A stretch of DNA of 64,000 bases, taken from positions 1-64,000 of the forward strand of contig JAACJM010000239.1 in the NCBI GenBank assembly GCA_013368315.1, written 5' to 3'. A model generated the notes under the pieces. The model worked only from the letters and a program-made list of their open reading frames with translations. It made no database searches and was not told where the DNA came from. Below are positions 31,801-43,659 of the stretch, piece after piece (the stretch's first letter is position 1; every line of letters begins with the position of its first letter). Source of the DNA: Tetrapyrgos nigripes. Lineage: Eukaryota; Basidiomycota; Agaricomycetes; Agaricales; Campanellaceae. The position numbers and the translations under genes were made by a program.

Positions 31801-33349
31801 CAGATGGTCATAGTATTGCTTCTTAGACCATTTGCTACAGCCAACAAAGTACTCCGTCTCCTGTGCACGAGCCTTGCCTTTGTTATCATTACTAGGCTTC
31901 TGAATGGAGATTTACTTCAGTAATAAATCTTGAAGCAAGTAAAAAAGAGCACTTACAGCTTTTACCATGTGGACTTCAGCCCTGCCATCACATGACTCAA
32001 GCTTGCATTTTGTACCCTTGACATGATTGTAAAATCTGGAATACAATAATTAACAGGAGTGAATACTTAAATCTTGGATGTGTCAACAACTCACCTGACA
32101 TATTGGGCAGCAACTGAATGAGCCTCAGCTTCTCATAAGTCTAGCTCTTTACTCCAAATCTCTTTAGCCCATGAGGGGTCTGGTTTGTAACACTTGATGT
32201 CATCCAGCAACTTCGTGTCAAGAAACTCACAGTGGCGAACACCATTACATTGAAGAGCAACATGGTGGCACGATGTAGTAGTCTCTGCATCAGTAGGAAC
32301 CAGACTAAAAACTCGACTATTGGCATTCTTGTGTCCAGTTGAACCCATCCAAGAGTCTTGATCCTACAGCACAAAATTCAGAGATCATCAAGAGAAAAGA
32401 ATGCAAGCTTATACCTGCTGCCTGATGTATGCATCTATAGACATTTTGATCCCACTACCAGTCTTCTCTCAAGGGATGGCATTGCTGGAGAGGTCAACAC
32501 AGTAAATAGCATTGTTCTGGGGGACACTCCATGTTGTAGGAACCTTATCCAAGTCGATGATCTCGTCAACATATTCCTGCATCATGACTTTGATACCTGT
32601 ACAAGGTTTCTTTGATTTCCTGGCTGATGGAGCGCGTGGCATAAGATCTGAAACCTCGATTTCTGGAGATGAAGAGTGCTTCAAAGAAGCCGTGGACATG
32701 ACAGTTGGAATGTCAAGAGTGTCAATATCAATGACATTGTCTTTGGGAGGAAACAGAGACTCCAAAGTATGTGCAATAACCTCGCCTTCAGCAGCAGAAT
32801 AGATGGCTCATTAAAAGTGGAATCATGATCGAAGATTGATGCAGACTGTGTGGGAGACAAAGGAGTTTGGCTGGGACTCGAATCAAACAAAGTGGATGAG
32901 TATGTAGACATGGCTGATGCAGGCCGTGAGGGTAGATGTCTCCATGTAGCCCATTGATTGAACATTGAGCTGTTCAACCAAGATTCAATGTTTCCAATGG
33001 CAAAAAAACTGATTTGAAGCAAGTCCTGGCATCAAGAACTGCAGGAAAAAGTTAAAAGCTTTCAAGAAGTGATTAGACTGGTAAGTAACACATACCAAAC
33101 TTCTACATTCTCTGAGATCCTTCATCAAGGCATCATTCATGTCCAGGTCTGCTAGTGCTTGGCTCTGGTCCCTGGCTTCATACTCTTGAAAAAAATCAGC
33201 TCCTTCAACAGAAATCCAATCAATGTACTTGTTGATGTCAAGAAAGTGAGATCTGGGGCAAAAACCTGAAGGAAAGCGATCAGTATATTGCTGGTATAAA
33301 AGAAGACAACTCACTGATGCCCTATATCAGGAAGCTCAGAGAGGTCCAT
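28900..33349 (-). pseudogene. large multi-exon gene, unrecognised family, zinc-finger and transposase-like texture
   Basis: The start is likely ATG 33349 (MDLSELPDIGH). Clear coding blocks follow, split by short introns: CPRSHFLDINKYIDWISVEG; VPTTWSVPQNNAIYCVDLSS; SRVFSLVPTDAETTTSCHHVAL; RFYNHVKGTKCKLESCDGRA; HVINGFSQKGHMIARP; NPHNHPVYL; NIVEEEGVTLTQGSPVYIDK; FKHVASEEFNEWEVVAYSD; GNLLAIILDSEPAQTLGLGD with LHVLKLCGVHYE; and a C-terminal coiled coil near 29670-29910. The Cys/His spacing ending in HNHP recalls FLYWCH/WRKY-GCM1 zinc fingers, and the LDSEPAQ plus LCGVH blocks recall the core of Mutator-like transposases; both are inference. A TGA at 31470-31472 just before NPHNHP fits CGA-to-TGA, so this copy has decayed like a repeat. 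Exact splice sites were not all resolved. Confidence 0.5.
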
Positions 33350-34357
33350 TATTTCAAAGCTTTACAGACAGATCAATAGATACAGTGGCTGAATTCCAAT
33401 CCTGATATTTAAATAGGTGGCTCAGTCTATGCAGATATTACAGCCGTCATATCCTCAGATGGTTGCAAGAATGCGGTCATGTTTTTGAGGATATATGGAC
33501 TGTACTGTGGCAGCACTGTCATCCTTGTGCAAATCTAGATTTACAAGGATTTTCCCCAGAATTTTACATGGGCAAGTGCGGGAGGCAATGCAAAAGGCAG
33601 CCCCCTTGAAGCGGAATTAACAAAATAATGATACACGTTCAATGGCAGTGCACTCAGAAGTGACTTGATGGGGGCAGGCACAGTCCCTTGAGGGTGGGAT
33701 AGCACTGACCCAGAGGTGGGACTACAAGCAATGGTGCGGGTACATAACCTTATTGGGATAATTACCTGAAGGGGCCTGGAAAGGCTGTACATGACATCAT
33801 TACACTCTCGACACTACTTACACTCTTTAACAGTGGAAGGTACTACTTACACTACTCAGTAGCACTTACACTTACACTATACTTGTATATACTCGAGAAA
33901 CCTGGCTTGGATGATGTTGACCTTGCAGGATATGCAGATATCGAGGATGTTTACTAGTATATTGGTAGTATGGTACTACCAATTAGAATCACTCTGTGTA
34001 AGTGATAGATGTGGGCATAGTCCTTGTATTCCTACATTTTTCTGAGTATTTATGCTTCTGAAATCTGTGTTGATAAAGTTCTTCGTAAGTACATGTAAGA
34101 ATGGTACACTTTTCCTGGTATAAAAGATACTACATGCGACCCATTCTTTGGAAATCTAATTTTACATCAAGTTTATCCCTCATTTGATCTGGATAATTTG
34201 AATTTGAAGTGAGAATTGGCATATATGTACTTACAAGATTCTAAAAGTACTCAGAGTCAGCGCGACCTCGCAGAAAAGGAAACTGTCATATGTGACATTA
34301 CATGGCGTGGCATACACATTGGCAGCTTGACACATCTTTCTTCTGACCACAACAACG
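33350..34357. other. spacer between two divergent unrecognised genes
   Basis: About 1 kb with no gene. It contains one GTGCGGGTAC phrase at 33728-33737, like the repeat element at 17308-18007. It would hold both promoters. Confidence 0.5.
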
Positions 34358-35877
34358 ATGAACAGGACTTTCTCCAATTCTGCCTACTTTGAATACCCCA
34401 GATCGCAGCAATACAGCAAAAATAATAACTCTAATGGCTATGTACACTGCTTTTCTCGTTTTTGTACTTCTACTCCTGAAAAAGACACATCTTTTCTGCA
34501 GATGGATTACCAAGGCAACAGCCAGGGGATGGTTCACAACACAACCCACAACGACCTTCTAGCATCTAGTCAAGTAAACAGGAATCTCTACAACTCTAAA
34601 GGACAGCCTGGTTCAGCGAACACAATGCAGCTCAGAAATGTGTCGCAGCAGGAGCTACCTGTCTATAGCCAACATTATTGTGACATTTGGACTGCAAAGA
34701 CGAAACTAGAGGCTGAACTACAAGCCAAAAAGTAAGCATATTATATACTCACATTTGTTTCTGCAGGCGTCTCACCATGGTCTTAATGGCAAGAGATTTG
34801 GCAACACTGCCTGTACAAGTTCCGATTTCATCTACTCAATTCCCACCACAATACGAGCCTCTTCAACATTTAGACCACGAAGACTATCCACAGGTTCACT
34901 TCTGGACTGAAGCAAACTGGACAAAGCATAGGGAAGCCAGTCTGAACCCTATCACAAGCTCATCAACAGAGTTTATGGAAGACAAGGATGGCAACACTTG
35001 CTCTACTGACCGCTGACATTCCTTTTACCAACATCTGAAAGGCCTTTTGAATGCAATTGCGAAGGACAGGAACATTATCCTGAGGTCATGGTGTCAAGGG
35101 AATACTCCGACCATCGAGTCCTGGGTTCACCATGAGATGGCAGTCAAGTTTGAGGAGTTTCGTTACTGCCCGGATGACGAGAAGGCGAAGATGTTCATCA
35201 AGATAAAGTTTTCTGAATGGAAGAGGACCAATGCAGGCCTTTATGCCGTGAAACGTGTGTTTCCATATTTTTTTTACTTCATGTTACATATTCTTACTAT
35301 TGTTTTTATCCTAGGAGAGGTGAGCGAGGATCTTAGTGATGCCCCAGAGCAGAAGAAAGCAAAAGTCGCCAGCCCAAAACCCAAGATTACAACCAAGCGC
35401 AAGCCCAAGGCCATCCTCAAGTCCATGAAGCATTCCAATTCCTCAACTGACCACGAGATAATTGAAACCTCTCCTGCATCGTCCTCTTCTACATCTCAAG
35501 CTTCCACCTCCGCTACCCCAGCTGCTCCTACCTCTTCCGCTATAGCTCCTGCCCAAAATGTTACTATGGGTGCCAACTCTGCAAGTACAATGACTTCTGC
35601 TGGTTTATCATCTACCAATGCTACCTCTACAGTATCAGCTCCTCTCCTTGCTACAATTCCTGCTCCTGCTTCTACTATGACACTCACTCCTGCCCCTGCG
35701 GACACTACAACACCCACTCCTGCCCCTGCGGACACTACAGCAGCTACCAATACTCAGGCTGAGACTCCTGTACCTCAGTCCATTACCCCAGTTCAAGAGC
35801 CAGTTTCCTTGGCACCATCTAGCTCCAACGAAAGTTCAGGTACAGTGAGTCCATTCTTCGTTTTTACGGCTATTACT
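34358..35877 (+). pseudogene. multi-exon gene, unrecognised family, disordered C-terminus
   Basis: Exon 1 (34358-34732) is Asn/Gln/Ser-rich (MNRTFSNSAYFEYPRSQQYS). A 36-nt stretch GTAAGC...TGCAG looks like a very short intron. The next block contains DYPQVHFWTEANWTKH and EFMEDKDGN; TGA at 35014-35016 fits CGA-to-TGA. The frame then continues through WCQGNTPTIESWVHHEMAVKFEEFR and FSEWKRTN to an intron at about 35257-35313. The last part is a basic stretch (KPKITTKRKPKAILKS) and a Ser/Thr/Ala/Pro-rich tail. It ends at an intron donor (35845) whose downstream exon seems replaced by the retrotransposon fragment starting near 35905. The family looks familiar from other Agaricomycete genomes but I cannot name it. 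Confidence 0.5.
35685..35739 (+). repeat. 30-bp tandem repeat inside the Pro/Thr-rich tail
   Basis: Two copies of a unit beginning CACTCCTGCCCCTGCGG, 30 bp apart; each codes TPAPADTT. Confidence 0.7.
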
Positions 35878-35904
35878 ACTAATACATGTGCTCTTTTTGC
35901 AGCT

Positions 35905-37540
35905 TAACCCAATCTCAAGAACTTGGAATACTTCAGAACAGCTCAGAAATCAAGCCAATGATAAGCAAGAATGGCATTATTCCTTATGCAATTCGACTTT
36001 ACTCTTATCCACAAACCAGGAGTTCTTAATCATAGTGATCCCCTATCCTGATGACCAGATCATAAAGAGGGGGTCGAGGATAACAAAGATAGGGTGTTAT
36101 TAAATCCTAAGTTCTTTAGGATACGTGCTACAACGCCAGGAGCAGTGGTTGTGATAGGACATGCAGAGCTGGAAAAATGAATTCAAGAATGTCCATGAAA
36201 GGATGCTGAGGTTGTGAGTGCTCTTGAGGTCATATTGAACAATGGTCCTTGTTTGCTAGTCAAAAATCTACAGGAATGGAACTATGAGGACAGGATGATT
36301 TTGTTCTGAGGGAAAATCTATGTTCCTTACGACCAACAACTATGAAGGACATCCAGACCAATTTAAGACATATGAATTGGTTAGCTGAGAATTTTGGTGG
36401 CCCAGTATGTCAGTTTTCATTCATGATTATGTTGAAGGATGTGCTACTTGCCAATTAACCAAGGCACAAAACCATACATCCCATGTACCCTTAATTCTGA
36501 ACAAAACACCAGAACAACCCTTTGACACCATTACTACTGATTTCATCACAGATCTCCCAGAATGTGATGGCTTTAATGCAATCCACATCACAGTAGATTG
36601 ATCAACCAAAACAGTTGTCATTTTCCCTTGCCAAAAGGACATCGATAGTGATGGCACTATTGATTTACTGTTCAACAACACATGGCAACATTATGGCCTG
36701 TGGGACAAGATGATATCAGATCGAGGTCCCCAATTTGCGAGCCAGGTTATGAGAGGAATATACGCTAAGTTAGGTATTACTTCAGCTCTCAGTACAGCTT
36801 ATCATCCACAAACAGATGGTGAAACAGAAAGATTCAATCAAGAACTCAAGCAATACCTGTGAACTTTCTGTAACTATTGTCAGGATGATTGGGTCAAATA
36901 CTTGCAATATGCCAAGTTCTGTCATAATACTTGAGTCCACTCAGCTACTGGAAAATCACCATTCAAGTTGCTTCATGGGTACCTTCCTCAACTCTTTCTG
37001 TCAATCAATCCCTCTAAAGAATGCCTCCAGAAGAGTTGAAAGCAAGTTTGACAACTGCTGCAGGATCATGTGAAGGAAGGGTTGAACTTCAAAGTTGGGG
37101 ACAAGGTGCTATTAGATGGCAAAAACTTGAAAACAACGAGGCCAAAAGCTAAGTTGGCAAATTGTCGTCATGGACCCTTCAAAATCACTGATGTAATTGG
37201 TGAGGTTAACTATTGTCTCAAACTGCCAAACACCTGGCAAATTCATCCAGTATTCTATGCTTCACTACTATCACCATACAAAGAAACTGAAGCACATGGA
37301 GTAAACTACCCAGGTGAACCCACAGAATTACTACCAGAGGATAACAAGTATGACATTGAAGCAATTCTGGACTCAAAACTGACTAGAAATCACCAAGGTG
37401 TTTAGTACTTGGTTAAGTGGTTAGATTACTCAGACTCTGAAAACTCATGGGAACCAGCTTCTGGATTGATGAAATTGAAGGATATGATCGAAACCACACA
37501 TACTGTCCACCAAACTTAATATGTGCAGGATCAACAATTT
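35905..37540 (+). pseudogene. fragment of a chromodomain Gypsy element (RNase H end, integrase, chromodomain)
   Basis: The fragment starts abruptly in the RNase H C-terminus (LEYFRTAQ, then FTLIHKPG). It continues with the integrase zinc region (FIHDYVEGCATCQLTKAQN), core (PFDTITTDFITDLPE, SDRGPQFASQVM, YHPQTDGETERFNQ) and C-terminal fold (GDKVLLDGKN, HPVFYASLLSPYKE). It ends in a chromodomain (YDIEAILDSKL, then YLVKWLDYSDSENSWEPA). Many stops interrupt it. Those after HITVD, KQYL and CHNT are TGA where an Arg fits, consistent with CpG decay. It lacks gag, protease and most of RT, so it is a 5'-truncated relic, unrelated to the Gypsy element at 2017-11660, which has no chromodomain. Confidence 0.9.
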
Positions 37541-37608
37541 ATTCAATAGGAATCAGCATGCAGGATATTTGGAAAAGTACTCATGTGCTCCAGGTGAAAG
37601 CACAGCTT

Positions 37609-38056
37609 AAAGAGGGGGTAATGTCACAAACTGCTACAGTTCTTTGCCCTCCTTCTTCCTTTACTTTGTCATTAAACCTGGAATTCCTTCATCATTCATC
37701 TATTGCTTTTCCTTGTTAATTTATACTCAGATTCATACTCAGCAAACCTTATAATAACTGTCAATCATTCCTCTATGATTTGGTACCTATATCTATCTAT
37801 ATTTGATCTATTGTTCCCATCTTTGATACATCATATGGCCATTGTTCTATTTTCACTAACTCTTCCTTGTCCCTTAGACTTTCTCATATATACTTGTGAT
37901 CCTTTGTAACTGATTCCCCAGTTTGTTCACTTCGTCTCCACTCTGTACATCTGTTTACACAGTGTTGAGCCTAGTCAGCTAGCTTACTTCCCTTTGTCTC
38001 TATATCAATCTACTATCTTGTTCTCATCTTTTGAGTGACTTGGGTGGTTTATTTGA
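37609..38056 (+). repeat. possible polypurine tract and 3' LTR of the chromodomain element
   Basis: The purine-rich AAAGAGGGGGTAA at 37609-37621 is followed by TGTCAC at 37622, as in many Gypsy elements. A candidate end ATTTGACA lies at 38049-38056, giving about 435 bp and short inverted ends (TGTCA/TGACA). No second copy exists in the window, so the end is uncertain. Confidence 0.35.
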
Positions 38057-41000
38057 CAGGAGTTGTCATACACTCCACTGTGCCGCTGTCTGGGGTGAGG
38101 CTCATTCATGTATGTGGACATAGGAGGTACTCATCTGAGCTCTGCCAAGTATGCATGCGCCTATTCACAAAAATCTAACAACCAGTACCAGACTTGGAGT
38201 ACTTAAGTTCCAAACCTAGTAAGTACTCCAAGTCAAGATCAAGGTTAGCCCCTCTGGCAAAAACAAGAATGGGAATGACATATGTTGATCAAAAAGGGAG
38301 CATTCGTCTCATTCAAGTCCCATTCACCCATGGGTCCTGCAACACAACTCCCTGTAGAAATCTTTACCTGGACCTCTACCCTTCCATACCTTAATATGTA
38401 CTTGCCATTCTCCTAGTATTTACATCAGAACAGGGTTGATGATCTGGACCCTAGTCACATAGCTGACAGTGGAGCACATCTTGTGATAGGCATTAACATT
38501 GAATGATGATATAGCAGGTAAACACCTGGCCATCCATCCCATCATTTTGCGCACTTCTAATCGAAGTAATGCAACTTCACTATATACGCAATCGAACCTA
38601 TAAATCATCTAGCTTGTCCACTAGAATGACTCACAAATGGGTACCTGTTAAGACGAAAGCTTTCATTTAGTTTAATCTCAAGAGTTTTACCATAAACGCA
38701 GTTGGTAACATGCTGATCGAAGCACACTTGGACTTTACTATCCTTTGTTTGGATATGGTCACTATACAAAACAGTTCATTTACTAGATTTCTGACTTCAT
38801 TTTACTACCCAGACGAGAAAATATCTTGTCTGGACTGTGATTGATGATGCGTTCGGCATGTACTTACAATCCCTGACTCCTACTAACACTCAACGATTAC
38901 CTACAAACCATGTACAGACTCAGAGGCTTGATGGACCATAGTAAACCACTATATAGTACTTAGCTAATCGTGTGGCTGACTATAAAAGCGCACTTCAATT
39001 ACCTTATCATACAACAACTGCAGATACAGTGCAATGGCAATACGAGTATTGTTCCTGTGGAAAGCAGTTGTCTACAGTTCATCTTCAGTGGGAGGTGTCA
39101 TACCCCTTGAGCCACTTAACTTTGTTTTCTCAGTGCTCAGTCTTTACATACCAAATGTTCCACTTGTCGTATAGCACTGTACTTGCAGAGGTGTGTTTGT
39201 ATAGTCGCTTGTCGTATTGTGCAGTACCTTGTGGAGGCGTACTAAGTCTTCTTCAATTCCAAGCCAGTTTTGTTTTCATCTTCATCTTGCACTTAGTTTG
39301 TCTTCAGAGGTAGCTGCACCTATTCAAGCAGTGTATTACCATCCACTTCTGCCCATCCCCAGTTTCGTTTTGTGTATTTGTTGGCATATCACCACAGGGC
39401 ACCCATATATCCTCTCTCCCTCATCTGTAATCATCCTCCTCGTCTTCTACCCATCCTCTACCACATTCCGATCCTCTCCATCACCTACACTTTACATCCT
39501 TTTACTCTTCATCCCCCATCTAAACTAGTCTTCACCCAGTCGAAGTGCTACTCTATCTCATCTTGACTTTGATTATACTTCTTTTGCTTCTTCTTTGAAG
39601 ATTTGGTTCATCTAGATCTACTGTGAGAGCTTTAGCGTCTCCCTACCCCCAAACTATACACCTCATCTTGAGTGGAAGGTAGTTGTTAGTTGAGTCATTC
39701 GCCTTCAACCCCACGCTCGGCGTCTCAACAAGTCTGTGCCAAAAGTTGAGTGACACTATTTGAAGGGTACAAGAAGCCATTGGTGATGTCATATGTGCAT
39801 CCAGTGGTGTTGTACACAGAACCATCAAGAATATGTGACATGGGTACACCAAGGGTCAGATGTGAGGGCCAGGACGCCGACGAGGTGGAGATGACCATTG
39901 GTTGAGAGAGCTGTTAGGGAACTCGGTAATCATTTTGAATTTGCCATTCCTGTAGATGAAAAATCAGTCAGATTGAAGAGAATGAAACTAAACCTGCATC
40001 ATAAAGACAAAATTCCAACACACACCATACCTCTGAGGGTCCACACAGAGGGATTAAGGAGAGAGTACAACAGTATGAGGGGAAAATGTGGGATATGAAG
40101 AGTATGGGGAAAGAGACAGTGAGAAGACACGTCAGCGGAACACAAAAAATGATGAAAAAGAAGAAAAGGTAAGGCATACAGTTTGCATGCCCTTGCTATT
40201 GCAAAAAGATGAAAAATTTCAGTCTTTGAGTTACATAGTAAGACTATGAGTAAAATTGGTCAGTATTAAGTAGAACAGAAAAACTGCCAATGACGCCCAG
40301 GTGGCTTTCTGCTGCCCAGGGTCATTGCTGCATAGCGGAAGGCAAAAAAAGCATGCCAGGTAGGAGATAAAGTGGAGGCTAAGAGTCAGTACTTACTACT
40401 CTGAGGCTTTTAGTGCCTTGATGATGTCATGCGAGTGACACATTTGCACCAATATTTCAAACTCTGACCTCGACTGACGAGTCACAGCTCAACACGTCTG
40501 CGCTCCCTCTTCAACTCTTACCACCATCTCCCACCTTTCTATCAATGCTCTATTCTGTCCACTACACTTACTCATCAAGCTCCCCAGGACCTCATTGGAC
40601 TTATCCAGTCTGTGCATGGGTGTCTGCAAACCCAGTTACCCTGGACCCAGGCCTGCTTTCTGAGACACAATGAAGACACACACTACCCTAGGAAGTCAAC
40701 ATTTTGGATCCCAGAAGGAGGAGAGGATAGGACACATATGTGCATGGGCGAGTATAGGTACAAGTACTTTACCATCTCAATCCTGGATTTCACTGACACG
40801 ACAACCATGAGGATGATGCATTTACCAGTCATCTTATTCAGTGCTGATAAGTGTCTGCATCCTCACACTCACCCAAGCTGAAAGCAACATCTGCAATGTG
40901 TATGCTCCTGGACCAACACTGCAAATTGAAGAAAAAGGACCCTGAGGACTGAGTATGTATTTGGGCGAGCATAGGTACGTGTTCTTACTTTTCTCGCCCT

Positions 41001-41464
41001 GGTTGGTTTGGCTGAGAAGCTTGTGCATATGACAGGTATGTACGACATCTGGATGATGTGCCATCTCCCCATGCTAGTGAGTCTTCGTGTTGTTTGTATC
41101 CTGGCACAACCTCATTCCTTTCAGCTAGAACACACGCATATAGTACCTGGCACTTTGATGGTGAGGTGTCACCATGACTTACTTCAGTCTAACTTTGATG
41201 TTTACCTGTTGAATAGCTTCATTTTCAGGCTGAGTCTCAATTGTTGTTCTTTGGCATATGCGGGTCAGTTAAGTTGTGTTTGTTTCTTCGTTGTTCTGGA
41301 GTCTGATCACGTTAAACCAGATATGTATGCCTTGGCCCTTCTGTCTGACTACACAGTGAGTATCCCTTATGTTTGATAGAGTATGTTTATGTCTAGAACT
41401 GTATGTACCGTGTATGTATGTAGAACAATATAAGTCTTTAGTTATACTTTGTCTGCTGGTGGTA
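38057..41464. other. long stretch without a recognised gene
   Basis: Open frames here are short, lack known motifs and do not join into a convincing splice model. AT-rich with scattered pyrimidine tracts. It is bordered by two related palindromes (38191 and 41721), so much of it could be an old mobile element. Confidence 0.45.
38191..38234. repeat. palindrome, 15-bp perfect stem
   Basis: GACTTGGAGTACTTA at 38191-38205 pairs with 38220-38234 across a 14-base loop that contains CCAAACCTA. A related palindrome lies at 41721-41749. Confidence 0.8.
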
Positions 41465-41700
41465 GGCATATTTGCCCCACTATCACATATTCTCTTTTAT
41501 TTCTCAATATATGTCTCACTTGCGCATATTTGCTTCACTCTCAAAAACTTTCCCCGATTGCGCATACTTTCCTCATTTTAAAAAACGACAGAAAATATGC
41601 CAAAGATATACCCCGGCAAATATCTAATTTGCAAATATATTCTGGCATTTTTCAAATAAGGAAAATATGCGAAAGTGAACCATATCAGCGCATATTTTTC
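41465..41700. repeat. cluster of GCATATTT motifs in both orientations
   Basis: GCATATTT or near variants occur about seven times in 235 bp, the first ones mainly forward (GGCATATTTG, GCGCATATTTGC) and later ones mainly reverse (AAAATATGCC, GAAAATATGCG), ending with a forward GCGCATATTTTT. This gives the stretch an imperfect inverted-repeat character. Confidence 0.5.
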
Positions 41701-41720
41701 TCCGTCACTTTTTGTGGTGA

Positions 41721-41749
41721 GAGTACTTAGGTTTCAAACCTAAGTACTC
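41721..41749. repeat. palindrome, 14-bp perfect stem with one-base loop
   Basis: GAGTACTTAGGTTT at 41721-41734 is followed by C and its exact complement. It shares GAGTACTTA and AAGTACTCC with the palindrome at 38191-38234. Confidence 0.8.
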
Positions 41750-43367
41750 CAGTCAAGATTAATGCTCAATCAAGTCCTGCCATTCGGACTTGTTCCACAG
41801 GCACTTGACAGCATCGTTTCGTCTATAATTGGGCCACTCTGGTGCTTGGACACAGACGCCTGAACCTTGTACTCAGGCTACTATACATAAGCCTTGCCGT
41901 GCCAGACGGATTAATTACCGCTCTCACTGAGAATCGTGATGGCTATCAACACTACAAAAGACGACCGTTTGTCTAGACAAATCTTAAATCTGATTGGCTA
42001 GCACTTAGCCGTCGGCTCTTGATTATGATGACGTGGCTGTTGCAGAATTCTGGCGGACGCGGTGTATGCAACGTGCGCGCCAACGAAATTGTCATTCTTT
42101 CCATCTCTCGCTCAAACTATGACAGCCTTCGCTGCCCGAAAACTCTTTCTCCCTCTTTGATACAACTGGGTCGTATCTTCAAACTTGACTTGGTCAAGTT
42201 TTTCCTGCAGGCTTGGTCTGCTTCGCGATCTTTTGCAAATTCGTGTCTCTGCCTACTCCAGCGGGCAGTGCGACGTCGTTGGACGGGAGACATGTGGTAC
42301 GTCATGATGACCATCAACGTGATAATTTGCTTAACTGCCTTACCCTCTACTAGCCTCTGCCAAACTGGTCGGGTTGTGGTCGGGAACATGTACGGGGTGT
42401 AAGGTCCTGGCTGCGCATGCGCCGGCGCTGGAACCCATGTCCGAATTCCTTCCGCACCCGTTTTACGGCTAGCGGCCCCATCTTCTTTTCCTTTCTATTG
42501 GGCATCCGAATTTGTTTCGATGCTTTTTGCCGTGAAGACGAATATGTTTCGTCTTCTGGTGCAGTCGGAATTTGGTTCTAACTGCAAGGCTTCATTGTCC
42601 GCCCCACCCCGATAGAACTTTCGCGACTTTTCCTTCTGCGCTTTCTTTTAACCGACGCGCTTAAAAGTCTTTTCGAGTCCTTTGGTTCAAGCTCAACAAA
42701 CATGCACGGTCCCAATGATCCATCTGCTGCTTTGCCATTGTGAGCAGTCGCGACCTTCAACCACACATGTAAGTGTTCAAAGTACTTTGCTCGCTTCGTG
42801 CTCATTCATACCTCGCACATGCAGGATATCATCAAACGTCCTCACCACGCCTCAACGCCAGCAGAGGCGCATCAGGTACGCATCCAGGGAAGCCCAATCC
42901 GTCAAAAATGCCCAGACCAGTCCACGGAGAAGGCGGATACTTCCGTCCATGCAGAACCAGATTGACCACCATATCGAAGATGAAGATCCTTTCTGCTCTT
43001 CTGGTAACAGTACAGGTCAACCTGTCATCCGAGGTAACTTGGTATGTAAATAGCAGTTTCTTTGGTACCTGGTCGGTACTCAAGTTGACACTGAGTTTAG
43101 TCACTACTTCGTTCTCCAAGGAGTCTTCCTCCTTCGCCTACCCGTTTGGTATGTATTAAATTCTGTGTTTCAAACCTGTTCACTAACCCAAATCGCGAAT
43201 TAATCCAGGCCAGCTCAACTCATACGCGCCAACCTTTGACCGATGTCAGCAATACTCCGCGCCCATGTCGCCCAGTCTTACCTTTTCAATGTTCTGATTC
43301 CCCTACACCTTCATCTGTACGAAACCTTTCCTGATTTTTTTATTTCCGTCATACTGACGACATGTAA
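41750..43367. other. region left of the Helitron gene, 5' end not located
   Basis: Contains a GC-rich stretch (42405-42480) and several short frames with possible introns (42700-43330), some Arg-rich and compatible with an N-terminal part of the Helitron protein. The 5' end of the element (TC preceded by A) cannot be fixed from sequence alone. Confidence 0.4.
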
Positions 43368-43370
43368 GTA

Positions 43371-43649
43371 CACTGGGTGCAAACACTTGTAATTCCTTGG
43401 ATATACAGAGGAATTACACAAGACTTCCACTAGTACACTCAATATGTAAGTCCACTTGACTTACTGAAGTATTACCAAAGACCACTGTGAGACTTCATGC
43501 CTTACAATAGTCATATATAATTGTTCTATTTTTCTTGGTCTCTGGTAATACTTCAGTAAGTCAAGTGGACTTACATATTGAGTGTACCAGTGTAAGTCTT
43601 ATGTAATTCCTCTGTATATCCAAGGAATTACAAGTGTTTGCACCCAGTG
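43371..43649. mobile_element. 279-bp CACTA-type foldback MITE
   Basis: The ends are CACTGGGTGCAAACACTTG and its complement, and the inverted repeats extend about 112 bp with only a few mismatches. A 3-bp duplication GTA flanks it (43368-43370 and 43650-43652). CACT(A/G) termini with a 3-bp duplication are the hallmark of the CACTA superfamily. It has no coding capacity. It lies near the start of the Helitron gene, so it is younger than the Helitron insertion or was carried by it. Confidence 0.85.
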
Positions 43650-43659
43650 GTAGTCCGCA

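Noticed and set aside
38972..39528. Frames of about 110 codons around 39 kb
   Set aside because: Low-complexity Ser/Leu/Phe sequence from AT- and CT-rich DNA; nothing conserved is visible.
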